DNA of 64,000 bases, taken from Neurospora crassa OR74A (taxonomy: Eukaryota > Ascomycota > Sordariomycetes > Sordariales > Sordariaceae). A model generated the notes under the pieces. That model saw only the letters and a program-made list of their open reading frames with translations, was not told where the DNA came from and ran no database searches. The stretch covers positions 5,125,917 through 5,189,916 of the forward strand of contig NC_026501.1 in the NCBI RefSeq assembly GCF_000182925.2, in the 5' to 3' direction. The position numbers and the translations under genes were made by a program. Positions 23,801 to 34,043 of the stretch are shown one piece after another; position 1 is the stretch's first letter; the number at the start of each line of letters is the position of its first letter.

Positions 23801-24584
23801 GGCCCTCGCCGCAGATATCAGGAGCGTGGCCAAATCCGGCTTGACAGCCGTCGGTTTCACCACCAACTTCCTCCCCACGGAGGAAATCCTGATCAAAGCC
23901 GTGCCTGCTTCTACAGCAGCGGCCATCGCCAACTCCCCTATCGCGCCAACGCCGCAAGCCATCGAGTCCGCTCTCATGACGCTCAAGTCCGCCGTGACCA
24001 AAACAGTGTCTCTTTCCAAGTTGGCCACCGGCGGTGTGGTGCTCTGCCACGCTGATGACTCGTTGAATGTGGTCCGGAGAGAAGCCGAAAGTGCAAAAGG
24101 AGGCGCGGGTGGCTGGAATGCGGTTGCTAGTCGCGGGTCTTGGAGACGGCTTGGAGGCGGTTCCAAGACATCGACAGCCGAGCCCGAGAAGGCGGCAGCT
24201 CCGCTGACGAGGTCATTTGTTACGCTCAGAAAGATTATGGAGAAGAAGCCTGTGGTGGAGGCGAAGAAGAGGCCGGAGGTTGTAGAGGAGGATTGGGAGG
24301 CTGCTGCAGAGAAGGAGGAGGAACAGGAACAGGAGAAGGAGAAGAGCGGTACATCAGGATCTGATTCTGAAGGAGAAGCGGAAGGACAGTCCAAGATTGC
24401 CAGTGTAGATGGCGATGTCCAGGAAGGGAATGGGGTGACATCGGATACAGAACGGAGTGTTGACACTGCTGTGCATGAAGAAAAGGAACCCGAGCAGTCT
24501 TTGGTGGATGGAGGAAGTTCGTCTGCCTCCGGAGAACAGGCTGAGACCGAAACTGGAACGGCGACGGCTACGATGATTGCTTAG
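20859..24584 (+). CDS. fap1: NF-X1-type zinc-finger protein with RING and R3H (FAP1-like)
   Basis: One frame of 1241 residues from ATG 20859 (context ACCATGG); the frame is open 14 codons further up but without an ATG. It belongs to the NFX1/FAP1 family: yeast Fap1 binds FKBP12, and animal NFX1 members are nuclear RING proteins acting on transcripts and promoters. In order: an RGG-rich tail (residues about 12-40), a low-complexity linker, a RING-CH-like finger (CVICTNEL... to WRCPGC, about 209-265), some ten NF-X1 repeats of C-x(1-6)-H-x-C pattern such as CGEHFCSQTCHPGLCGAC and CGSHVCKKTCHKPGDC to about residue 800, an R3H-like region (EREFRVFASSPDEKRLRFKP, about 864-915), and an acidic Glu/Lys tail. 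The lack of introns in such a long gene is not unusual for the family. Confidence 0.92.
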   Translation: MADVQPATHEGGSDRGGRGGRGGRGRGRGRGGRPRRGHHGSERPNPGGDASQPVQSAESSRNLLETANANVPPPLVLTPDAPSGHSREEGEGRRRRGGGGGGPRRGRGVSSAQRSIVVSHRGRAPPPGTAAAPSTAEEHDTASGAGLSADAPAFVPGQPLAVPTQQPRAAAAKRQKEHRPAPSNTSKSSAPDLTTRIHEDIASGLYECVICTNELTRNTRIWSCSVCWTVTHLSCVKKWHANQEKNAEQQEQSADQPLSWRCPGCNSQLVEKPGPDRCWCKKEIDPKPIPGLPPHTCGQTCSKPRATCPHPCSSMCHAGPCPPCTLMGPSQTCYCGKHTSTRRCTETEYGKGYSCDAVCGDLLPCGEHFCSQTCHPGLCGACEIPLLSTCYCGKEQKEIACDQRDEIMDSFNHGQLQDVSATADSDSWFEGSFRCSNICGRTYDCGHHTCQKPCHPQDEDSTHCPFSPDVVTHCPCGKTPLTSLPVPPRQSCEDAIPHCDKPCQKVLPCGHLCEKKCHTGPCGMCSKVVEISCRCGRTETQSACHQGTIEHPMCFRVCRVQLNCGRHECGERCCPGEKKAAERRKKKNRGPNENYEAEHICLQVCGRTLKCGQHTCQQLCHKGQCPSCVEAVFDEISCSCGRTVLYPPQPCGTRPPECRFPCRRRQPCGHPTVPHSCHPDDTPCPKCPSLMDKLCICGKEIMKNRPCWNNEVHCGLPCGKKLKCGSHVCKKTCHKPGDCEDAGIPGSHCTQACGKVRKSCDHTCAEQCHAPYPCKEDKPCQSKTFITCPCQNRKQEVRCMATMLSPSSARESSLKCDDECLRLQRNRKLANALKIDDTHTDDHIPYSDKTLKMFKENVNWSQTQEREFRVFASSPDEKRLRFKPMPSSQRAFLHSLAEDFGLDSESQDPEPHRHVCIFKTPRFVAAPSKTLAQCARIAKPTASLLRPAAAAPVVAPPKQESFNALLLKEPRFGLTIEELDQALAADIRSVAKSGLTAVGFTTNFLPTEEILIKAVPASTAAAIANSPIAPTPQAIESALMTLKSAVTKTVSLSKLATGGVVLCHADDSLNVVRREAESAKGGAGGWNAVASRGSWRRLGGGSKTSTAEPEKAAAPLTRSFVTLRKIMEKKPVVEAKKRPEVVEEDWEAAAEKEEEQEQEKEKSGTSGSDSEGEAEGQSKIASVDGDVQEGNGVTSDTERSVDTAVHEEKEPEQSLVDGGSSSASGEQAETETGTATATMIA

Positions 24585-25869
24585 AATTTATACAGTAGAG
24601 CCGCGCTTGTACCGTGTAGGATTATATGAATTATGTAGTGAAGGGTTGTTTAATGAAGGATCATTTAGCGAAGGACACGCTTAAATAAAATCTTGACCAA
24701 TGTTGATAACAGGCTTGATCTTGCTTTCGAACTTCTCTGTCAGATGTTACTTGTATATGGCTCTTTTTTCTTCTGCCCTAGTAAGCTATCCTTGCCCGAA
24801 CCCGTCACAAAATAATCCAATATCGAAAAGCCATGTGCAAAAGCGAAAGGAAGGGACATCTTCTATCAGCGAATACCAGTACAAGAAACATTCACTTTGT
24901 CCTCAAGCAAAGCGCCAAAATGATATGCTACAGGTAAATGGGCAGGAAGAAGATATGAAACATAAATCTGTATCCGACCAAGCCAAAATTCTCGCGCAAG
25001 GATGGTCGTTGGCACACTGATGATGATGAATGAACCTAGACATAGGTAATCCACCGTTCGACAAGGGGACAGACACAGTAGAGGTATATTTAACACGCTG
25101 AGTAACGCCAAGATCTGGTGATGGCTTCATCATCGTCATCCGTTTCTTGCTTTCTTTTTTTTTTTTTTTTTTTTTTTTTTTCTCTCTTAGCATACATACA
25201 TGTATACCAAACCAAAAACTTCGCAATCAACTGAGCTATCTCACACCACCATCAAAAAACCAAGTGCCAAAAAAAAAATTGGAGACAAGGGTATCTAGGA
25301 ATCGGACGGCTGACGTCTTGCCTAGAGGTAGGTGGAAGGGAGTAGAAGAGCCCTAGGTATTTTGCGTAGCCCGAAGACGCCACCTTACAGTTGACTAGGA
25401 GGTACTCCTGTCCTGGCGTGTGGTAGCGCAACCCTCTGCCCGGGGAGCTGGGCTGAAAGTGTAATGAGACGGGAGCTCAGCGCACCACACCGCTTGACCA
25501 CAATGCCCAATTGTCCAGTTTGATGGAATACTTGGTGAGTTGGGGTCATTTATGAACCACCTCCACGCATCGAGGGGGATCGTTTGGTGTTGAATATTGT
25601 ACCTACCGCCGGCCGAGGGGGGTAATGAGGAACATGAGCTCCAAGCGAGATGCATCTGTTGGTTGTTCCAGTATTTGCCACTTTTCGAAATGTAAATAGA
25701 ATACGAAAGTAGTAACACATGATTTGGGTATGGTACATAATTCCAATACAAGAATGGACAGGTGTGCCCCCTCAAACGCCGTGACACACCATCTTCGTTC
25801 CTTCCTTTTCGTTACATTGTTGTCCGTATTTGTATTTCTCGCGCTTTTTTTCCCACCCCGAGCATCTAC
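24585..25869. other. intergenic between convergent FAP1-like and LYAR genes
   Basis: Two 3' UTRs end here. It holds the T27 run listed separately and no supported gene. Confidence 0.55.
25155..25181. repeat. poly-T tract (T27)
   Basis: There are 27 consecutive T bases in the spacer between two convergent genes, followed by a TCTCTCTTAG pyrimidine stretch. Confidence 0.95.
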
Positions 25870-27822
25870 TTAAACACAGAACAATACAATTTCCCCCCTA
25901 TCGTTCCTCCTCATCCTCAACGACCGCCACAGCTCCTTCTCTTCCGCCAGCTTGCTCACACTAGTTCCCGACGCGCTGCGCTCGCGGTGATAGCGCTTCA
26001 GTGCCTTGTTGAGGCTTACACCCTTATCGCTCTCGGGGCCCTTGTTGACGAAGCTCAGAAAACGCTCGGCGCGAGGCTGGAAGATGACGACCTGGTTATC
26101 CTTGTCCTTGTCGACGGCGCCGTCCTTGGAACCGGGCGTGTACTCAATCATCTTTTGCTCCTTGGGTACTTCGAGCGACTTGCTGTGGCTATGCTTGTGC
26201 TTCTTGGATGACGGCGACGCAGACGATGACTTCTTCTCCTTCCCTTCCTTGGTGTCCTTCGATTCCTTCGTCTTCGAGGACTTGCTCTTCTTGAGCTTCG
26301 AACCAGCAATCATGGCCATCAGACTGTTTCCAAGACTCTCTGATTTGTGGTGCTTCGAGTGCTTGGACTTCTTGAGTGGGCTAGCCGGTGTCTCCGCGGA
26401 CTCTGGCGAGGGAGGGAAGACATCGGGTCTGCTCATCATGCGGCTGATTCCCCCAGTCAATCCGGAATGCAAAACAGGGGGCGCGTCGGTCATCGGATGG
26501 TCTGTCTCGATGTGGAGTTCCCTCTTCCTCTTCTTATCCTTCTTAACCTCCTTCTCTCCATCTTTGGACTTCTTCTTTGGCGCCGGGGTTTCGTGGTGAA
26601 CAACAGCGTTCTCTGTGCTCTCTTTGGTCTTGGACTCGTAGCGTACCATTTCGTTGCTCTCCGTCTGCCCAGGCTGCTCTTCCGCAACGGAAACGCGCGA
26701 GGTGGTTGGTGTAGGGTTGACCATGTAGTCAAAAACGTTGACAGGAGCCTCAGTTGCTGAAGGAGGAGTGGGTGCCTGAGCAGCCGCATTGCCGTTGTTG
26801 TCGTGCTGGCGCCATGTATCAAAGTCCTCCGCAACCTCCTCGACATACGCGGGTTGCGCCATGGCTTGGACGTTATTCTGATTCCTGTTCTGGTTCGGAT
26901 TCTGGTTCTGATTCTGGTTCTGATTTTGTGGGCCTTTTCCTTTCTTGGGTCGATACAAAGCACCCTGATATTTTTGCTCTTCCGTCATACAACTCTTCAA
27001 GAACAGTCAGCGGGGATCAAGTCCAAAACGTCAACCGTTAGGCATCGCGCGGCTTGAGCTAAATGGGATCCTACCGTATGGGAGCGATATTCAGTACCCG
27101 GGAAGTGGGTCATACAATCAATGCAGGTGAAGTTTGCACCCCAGCAGCGTTGGCGATGCGGGTCGAGCTTCTTTTTGGTCACGACGTCGCCGCAAACCTG
27201 TGATAACCCAAGAAGTGAGTGGTTAGATAACAATACGTGTAACCGGGAAATGAAGTTCGAGAGAGAAAGCAAGAAGATATGAGCTAAGTTTGAGTCAAGG
27301 CAGGCCAAACAGGTAGCCGACAGAAAATGTGAGGGGGTGAGAGAGAGCCAAGGACGGGTAGGGAAACCAGCCGGATCAGCTCTAGATAGCGAGGGGCGTG
27401 CGGAAAGGTGAAGAGGGGTGGTTGTTAGTGGTGCACAGGGACCCCCTTTCGTTGGTGGTTACCCGGGGAGATGGTGGGCGGGAATGTGTGTGATGTCAGT
27501 TTAGATTGCCCTTCTCGGCCAGCAAGGGGATGAGAAGGGGCGAGATGTCTGACAGGGAGAAGAGAGTTGGGGCATTGGGGGTGTACTATGTACTTTGTGT
27601 GAAACCTGGAGGCAGGTCAAGGATTCATGGAGGGGTGATAGACCGAGAACCATAAGTAGGTGGTATAACCACCATTATATGGGATGTTCCGAATGATGAA
27701 GGGGGGAAGCGTGCCATGGACAGATGTCATACAAATGCATCTGCGCTCATCGACAAGGACACATGATTACCACGCTAGGATTGTGATGGTTTGCGACTTA
27801 CTTCACAAGAAAAGGACACCAT
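25870..27822 (-). CDS. LYAR-type C2HC zinc-finger nucleolar protein
   Basis: Three minus-strand exons, 27822-27802 (7 codons), 27197-27075 and 26994-25870, give 422 residues. Splicing restores MVSFSCEVCGDVV and a double C2HC finger: C6-x2-C9 with H21 and C25, then C32-x2-C35-x11-H47-x2-C50, the zf-LYAR signature, ending RSHTSCMTEEQKYQGALY. The second intron lies between H47 and C50. LYAR-family proteins are nucleolar and tied to cell growth and rRNA gene activity. After the finger come an Asn/Gln repeat (QNQNQNPNQN), a disordered Lys/Ser-rich nucleolar-type region (KKDKKRKREL, KKHKHSHSK) and a C-terminal helix ending RNDRGEIVLFCV, with FLSFVNKGPESDKGVSLNKA before it, which is conserved in fungal members. 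The first intron is 604 nt, far above the local norm; the second acceptor is AAG. Confidence 0.87.
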
Positions 27823-30560
27823 GATTGCAGTCTGGTGTGTTGTCTCTAACGGTGAAACAGAGTCTAATTCCAATTGGCGAAGAGTAAGCAGAGGTTAGGA
27901 CGACTTGCTCAGGTCAACGAGTCACAGTGTGGTCCGGCGTCGAATTGCTCTATTGCGGGCGGCTGAGTAGGATGATCCACCAGGAGTTGGTCTGACGGCT
28001 GATTGAGTGCTCAAGCGAACCTAGCGATGCGTCTTTGGTGTTGATTGTCGACGAAAAGATGTTGGGACGCAGAGTCTCAACAGGCCGATTGCGACTTCAC
28101 GCAACTTTGACTATGCTTTCTGGTGCAGATCTTGCCAGAAACGAGCAGCATTCAGATGGGGGCGCAAGTGAGCTGTAAGACTGCAGGAGGCTGAGTGCGT
28201 CTTTAGCAGAAGGCAAACGGGCTGAGAAGGCAACAGTTAATGTGAGTGGACTGGAGGGTGGCTCGGTGCGCCGAATCAGACGAACAGGCCCAAAGCTGAG
28301 ATGAAGCACTGAATCTGACAGACGGAACGGACCTCTAGGGCAGGACTAACACTTTTGAGAATCCCGCCAATGCCGACAGGTGTACGAGTGGTGGCCTTTG
28401 CGTCTGACAATTTTTAGTTGGGATTCTGCGCTTGCGTGGCTGGTGTTGCGACTTGTCGGAATTTTTGTGAGCCGATAAGAACTGGATGAAAAAAAAAAAA
28501 AGTTTCCCGAATGCCCCAGATGGTGGTGAGGATTGGCTGCAGTTTAGTCCAGGCGTTGATGCGTTTTAGCGCGAGCGGGTCCGTTGCTGCAGGAATTTAG
28601 GCCCCACCCGCGAATCCACAGTGTACCTAGCCCACCTGTCCCGCCCGGGCCCGTCTTTAGCTCGTGGCTCCCCTTCCACTTTCACCTTGTTGGCGTTACT
28701 AATCCCCTGCCGATTCGCGTTCCAAACTGAGACCCAAATGCCAACTCAACCTGAATACTTCAAGGCCATTCACCTCACCGTCAAGCCTTGCGCGTTCCTT
28801 TACAGACCGGACATTATATTGACCTGTCAGTGCTTCTGTAAAACGAAAGCCTGACGGAAGGCCTGACCTGGGGGCCCATATCACTTAGCCACAACATACC
28901 TCTAGTCGAAAGACTTTCCGAATCATGCCGGCCGCATTGGGCTACCAAGGGAGCCAGCTCACAAGGGCCAGACAGCCGCTGAGCGGAGGCGTAGAGGCTG
29001 TGGCGCCTACCAGCATCTCGACACACAATACACGGATGAGGCGTGCTACTGGTTGAAGCACCCCAAGCGCGTTTCAATTCATACAAAAAAAGAAAGTCAA
29101 AGCGGCCTTCTTGACTACAGCAACGCCTGGGGTAGGGGGAAAACCAAATGTAACCTAACCCCATCGGCCAAGACGAGTGATCAGACTGATATTGTGAAAC
29201 AGGTTTCTTCATCTTGAACTGATGGAACTACCCAAGACGAAAGACCGAAAACACCTATGTCAAGGCTTACAATGACCCTCTTGGACCAGAAGCATGCGAC
29301 GTGATCGTAGGCATGATCTCTTCTGTGTGGTCAGGCTCAGAGCCGGAGGGGTCCCGAGACTTGAAGAGAGCCGCTCACCTGACACGCCAAGAAACTGCGC
29401 AGTGTAAGTACATGGTACTAACTACCTACATAATTACGGGATATATCATCTGCCACAGTAACGGAGAGTTCGAAAGTGCGAACACGGTCGCTGACCGCAC
29501 ACGCCTCCCCTCTGAAATCAACTGAAACGCAGATGGGTATAGTCACGCCGAACCACAACATGATTGACGTCGGCCTTGTTCCGAAGGAATGTGGTAAGTA
29601 TTTCTGGTGTGATAGAGAACCCGCCCTGCATACAGTTGGTCCTTCAGGTAGAAGTATGTTACCATCTTCCCGTCTAAGCTGACTCCGCCGATTCAGGGGC
29701 ATGAACCTGGTTGATCAGGGGTGCATCTATGTTCTGCATACCAACATCCAAGTATTGACGAGTTCAACAGCCGTTCGTCTCATGCGTATATCATGGGTGG
29801 CTCCTTTCTAGAGTTGTACCTACGCCATTAGGTTTTCATCTGGACAGAGAGGTCTGCGGATTGAAGTTGCAGTCCATGCATGGTGTGTCATTTAGTGGAT
29901 ATGAGTGAAGAAGGAGAGAAAAAATCGACATCACCAACTTATGGGGTATTTACAGTGTTGAAAGACGCTGCCGCTTTAGGCCCAGCTCAAGAAATGTCGG
30001 ACGGCACTTATCCTGCTCATGCATCATGGTGTCAATTTGGCGTCTGTTGGTCCACGATGCGTTCTGTCCAAGGGCTTCCATGTGTCCCATCTGTGTTGCG
30101 CATGGCAACCCGCCGCTTGGACTGTGTCATCTTTCAACTGTTTCAAGGCCACTATTTGGGACATTCCATCCGGCTGGTTCTTGCCGCAGCCGATACTTGG
30201 TTGTTATAGTCAGAGAGTCCCAAACTCAGGTAGTGGGTTAAGGGGTAAGCCTCTGCTTAGACGAACAGGGAATCAAACGTGGCCGTACGGGGACGAGATG
30301 GCTTATTTCTTTTCTCTCTATTTGCGCAATGTGTTTTCCCTGACATTGGTCAGAATGAGCATTGAGGGACATACATATATGTTAGTGCTAGTAGTCCAAA
30401 GGGGAAGCTGGTCATCGAGAATGACATTCCAACAGCTATCTTGGGTCGACGTGGTGGAGCTTGGCAATACAGATCCGCATAAGCGCCAGGTAGTCTACAT
30501 AGTGTAGTATGTCCGAGTGGTACCTGGGAGCCTGCTTTAGCACGTCGCCATCTGACGAGG

Positions 30561-30594
30561 TCCTTGTCGGCGATCCTTGTCGGCGATCCTTCTC
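30561..30594. repeat. 13-bp tandem repeat, about 2.6 copies
   Basis: The unit TCCTTGTCGGCGA occurs at 30561-30573 and 30574-30586, then TCCTT starts a partial third copy. Confidence 0.85.
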
Positions 30595-31284
30595 TTGCTG
30601 AATTTCTGTGGTGAAATAAGGTGAATAGGATTTAGACTCCAACAACATTGGATATACACTACAAGGGAAGGATGGTCTGAAAATATCGTCAGTCTCTATG
30701 AACTGCCGGGGCATACAGAAGTACGGCACAGGTTGTCTCATTGGCCTTCGTGAAAAGTTGTGATGATACTCCCGGAAGCTTATCCCAACTCGACCGTCGG
30801 TTACGCTGCGAGAAAGGAACTAGCCTGATCTAGTATGGCTCGAGGTTTTTCACCACGGGACTCGCGCACCTTCTTCGCCGACATTGACAGCGGGGCGCCA
30901 CTGATGGAGTACACTATGTGGGCTGTAGGCACTCACTCATAAGCAGCACGTCAACATAAAGCTTGAACCCTGCAGCGTAATTACAGTAAAGCCCGCCTTG
31001 AAGTCCCTAGCCTGTGGACAGGAATTGTGAAGTCTCGACTCAATGGCGATGAGTAGAGGAAGTTGGTGGTGATAGAAGTTAGTCAACAAAGCAGACACCA
31101 TGGACAAGGAGTCTTTATCCGAGTTCAGATTGACATTTTGAGTCTTTTTGTAGTGTATACTTCGATACGGTCTTTGGCGCCCTGCCGCCGCAGGTCCCGT
31201 CTCCCTGGGACACTAGTTCTAGGAGCTTGGACTCCCCTTTGTTGACTCCATCACTCTCATCCACATCTCCATTCCGTACGGGGA

Positions 31285-31286
<2 letters not shown>

Positions 31287-31319
<33 letters not shown>
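31287..31319. repeat. poly-G tract (G33)
   Basis: There are 33 uninterrupted G bases, preceded by GGGGAGA. It lies about 0.7 kb upstream of the bem46-type start codon. The length may be inexact because assemblies handle such runs poorly. Confidence 0.9.
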
Positions 31320-31320
<1 letters not shown>

Positions 31321-32013
31321 GCAGCTTCTGGTCAATGAACAGATCAACACACCCGGGCGTTCAAGGCAGCTCTTACAATATAAGTCCAGTCAAATAACTG
31401 TATAAGGTAGCTATAGGAAACCTTACAGAATGTAACCAAAACGTTCGAAAGACTTCTACTGTCAACTACGAGGTTCGGAAACGTCGAAAAGCTACAACGT
31501 TGGAAAAAATGACTATCTATTGATCATGAACAATCCAAATCCCGTTCGCAAAATAATGAACGGTTCAATTGACCGGAAGTTGCACCCCCCTCCTTTCCGA
31601 ACTGTCATTTTCCCTGTCGGCGTCGTGGCGTCCATAATATCCCCTGTAGGCAAGCATCGAGGGTTGGCGACCATCCTGGAGCTTCCCACTTCCACGAGTT
31701 CTTTTGGCTTGGGTCTCTTTTAGCCGTCCGTACCTTGCAGACCGCGTCAAGCCAAAGAGGCCCCCGAGCTGAGCTTCCCTGCAGACTTGTTTCCCTACCG
31801 CCATTTGCTCCAGGTTGCCCTGTCTCGCCTGTTTGGAGCCCCGTCACGCCGTCACTCCGTCACTCCGTTGGACGTGGTACCTCACGTCAATCAATCAATC
31901 TGCGCAGACTTGCAGCCCGGAAGCCAACAGAGCCAAAGAAGTCCACTCAGAGCCGGCACCCGATCGGTCAGGCGTCCACCCACGGCCCTCAACCCTCGCT
32001 CGCCTCGGCAAGC

Positions 32014-33355
32014 ATGTCATCTCCATCTGTCACGCCTCCGGCTCCCGATGGCAATTCTTTCCTGGTGCAGATAGTGTCTCTGCTGAGCAGCGCCGCAAGC
32101 CACTTGCGCCTGCCGGTGATAGCCTCTACTGTATGAGCCGGCATTCCTGTTTCTCCCGCCCTGTGCCTGAATGGCTGTTGAGCCGTCCGCGTCGACTGGC
32201 CAAGGGGGCAAGTCCAATGCTTTCTCCCTCCCCGTCTCTATCAAGTGACCTCTACCGGGGAGACGTCGTGCTAATCTTCGTGTTCATGCGCTGACCTTGG
32301 CTTTTGCCCATCTAGGGAGTCGCCGCCATCCTCACTGGGCTGCTCTACTTCAAGCAAAAGTATGTGGTCCCCAATCTGACATCTCCATCCCAATTGCGTC
32401 ACCTGTATTAATGCGCTACCTTATTACAGAGCCCTAATCTATCCCTCTCACATGCCCCCCGGCTCTCGAACGGACATACCTCGACCCAGCTTCTACCGCA
32501 TCAAAGATTACGAAGAACTTATCATCCCGACCAAAGATGGCGAGAAGCTGTCTGCCTTTTACATTCGGGGCCCCAAGGGCGGGTCCAACTCTAAAGTGAC
32601 CGTGATCATGTTCCACGGAAACGCTGGTAATATTGGCCACCGTCTACCCATCGCACGCATGTTGCTCCAAGCTGCGGGCTGCAACATCTTTATGCTCGAA
32701 TACCGTGGCTACGGAATCTCCACCGGCCACCCTGACGAATCTGGGCTCAACATTGACGCCCAAACCGCCCTCGACTATCTCCGCGATCGTGCCGAGACGC
32801 GGGACCACAAGTATATCGTCTACGGCCAGAGTCTTGGTGGGGCAGTTAGTGTTAAGCTCGTGTCCAAGAACCAAGGCAGGGGCGACATTGCCGGTTTGAT
32901 TCTGGAAAATACCTTTCTCAGCATGCGCAAGCTGATACCCAGCATCATTCCTCCTGCTCGGTACCTTGCATCCCTATGCCATCAGGTCTGGGCTACCGAC
33001 ACCTTGATCGGCAATGTCAAGGTACCTACTTTGTTTTTGAGTGGACTCCAGGACGAGATTGTGCCGTAAGTTTTTGTCCTGGCCTTTCTCATTGTGCCTC
33101 CACAATATGGTACTCTGAGCCACGGTCTGTGGTTGTGGCCGGTTGGGTTGCATGAGAGCTGTCCGCTAATTCCATCACCCGCATCTTAGACCCACTCATA
33201 TGAAGCAGCTTTATCATCTCTCCAACGCTCCGATAAAGATCTGGAAGCCTCTTCCCAACGGCGACCATAACTCGAGTGTCCTCGAAGAAGGCTACTTTGA
33301 AGCCATCGCAGAATTCATCCAAAGGGTTTCCTCAGGAGACCCCGAAAAGAAATAG
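32014..33355 (+). CDS. bem46: Bem46/ABHD13-type alpha/beta hydrolase, membrane anchored
   Basis: Four exons, 32014-32130, 32316-32359, 32430-33065 and 33190-33355, give 320 residues. Splice phases 0, 2 and 2 all close correctly. The N terminus has a hydrophobic segment (VIASTGVAAILTGLLYF, about residues 35-51) that anchors the protein in a membrane with the hydrolase domain outside it. The domain shows the oxyanion turn FHGNAGNIGHR, the EYRGYGISTG strand, the nucleophile elbow YGQSLGGAVS (Ser about 187), Asp in SGLQDEIVP and His in LPNGDHNSSV, so the catalytic triad is complete. Bem46 proteins are conserved from yeasts to animals; in Neurospora the protein is linked to the plasma membrane, ER and ascospore germination. 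The substrate is not established. The third intron sits just after the catalytic Asp. Confidence 0.92.
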
Positions 33356-34043
33356 CTCGATTCGACAACGAAATCCGCGCCGTCGCTCTCTCCTCATTCC
33401 ATACGGTAAATGGGTCTTTCTGTTGAAGGGGAGGCATATGATGTGCCCACGATCTTGATGACGCGAAAGCGTCCACGATTACGAGCTGTTGGGGGACAGC
33501 GAAGCACAAGTACGACAACCACGACCTTGGTGGCTTGATGCTTGAAGATGGGTCGGAACTTGAGGCTTTCATTGAGGTGTCATATTTTCTCTTTCGCACC
33601 TCGTGTATGTATTTCATGACCCTTTGGACCTATGTCGAGGTTGCTCGGGTCTTGATTAAGACCCAAACGGGACGAGACTCGATATTAATCAAGCAAGAGA
33701 AGTTTTTGTAGAGTAAATACCAAATATTAATATCGGACAAGGAATAATTCAATTTCATACTTGAACATATGTGCATTAGCTTGTCAAAAGTTCCTGACCT
33801 TTTGAGAATATGTCGGATCATTCAATCATTAGGCTATGTACGAAAACAGGCTCTCTCTCCTGGCAATATGCTTGCTGCATATACAATTATCCCTAAACCG
33901 CAGTTGTTGACTGTTCGCTCCTTGTCATGTGCAAATACTACCCAAAATCTGTTCTCGAGAGGACGTTGTAAGACTCCTGCTTTTTGTCATATCTCCCGTA
34001 TATTAAGTATTTTGTCCCCCCCGACCGCCAGAAAAGGACTGCT
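33356..34043. other. intergenic between convergent bem46 and PEX10 genes
   Basis: This is 3' UTR space of both neighbours. It is AT-rich near 33700-33780. No gene is supported. Confidence 0.6.

Larger units (their letters stand above)
27823..32013. other. 4.2 kb gap between LYAR and bem46-type genes
   Basis: No coding frame with recognisable content was found. It holds A12 at 28490-28501, a 13-bp tandem duplication at 30561-30586, and the G33 run. The last few hundred bases are the promoter and leader of the hydrolase gene. Decayed mobile DNA is possible but no terminal repeats or transposase-like peptide could be seen. Confidence 0.5.

Noticed and set aside
23591-24466. 291-codon frame opposite the NF-X1 gene
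   Set aside because: It is antisense to the conserved R3H and acidic tail of the FAP1-like protein and has no domain of its own.
30019-30507. 162-codon open frame in the second large gap
   Set aside because: Cys/Trp-rich random-looking translation with no homology signal, overlapped by other frames of equal length.
32017-32244. Minus-strand frame over the bem46 first exon
   Set aside because: It is antisense to exon 1, and the plus-strand gene closes all splice phases.
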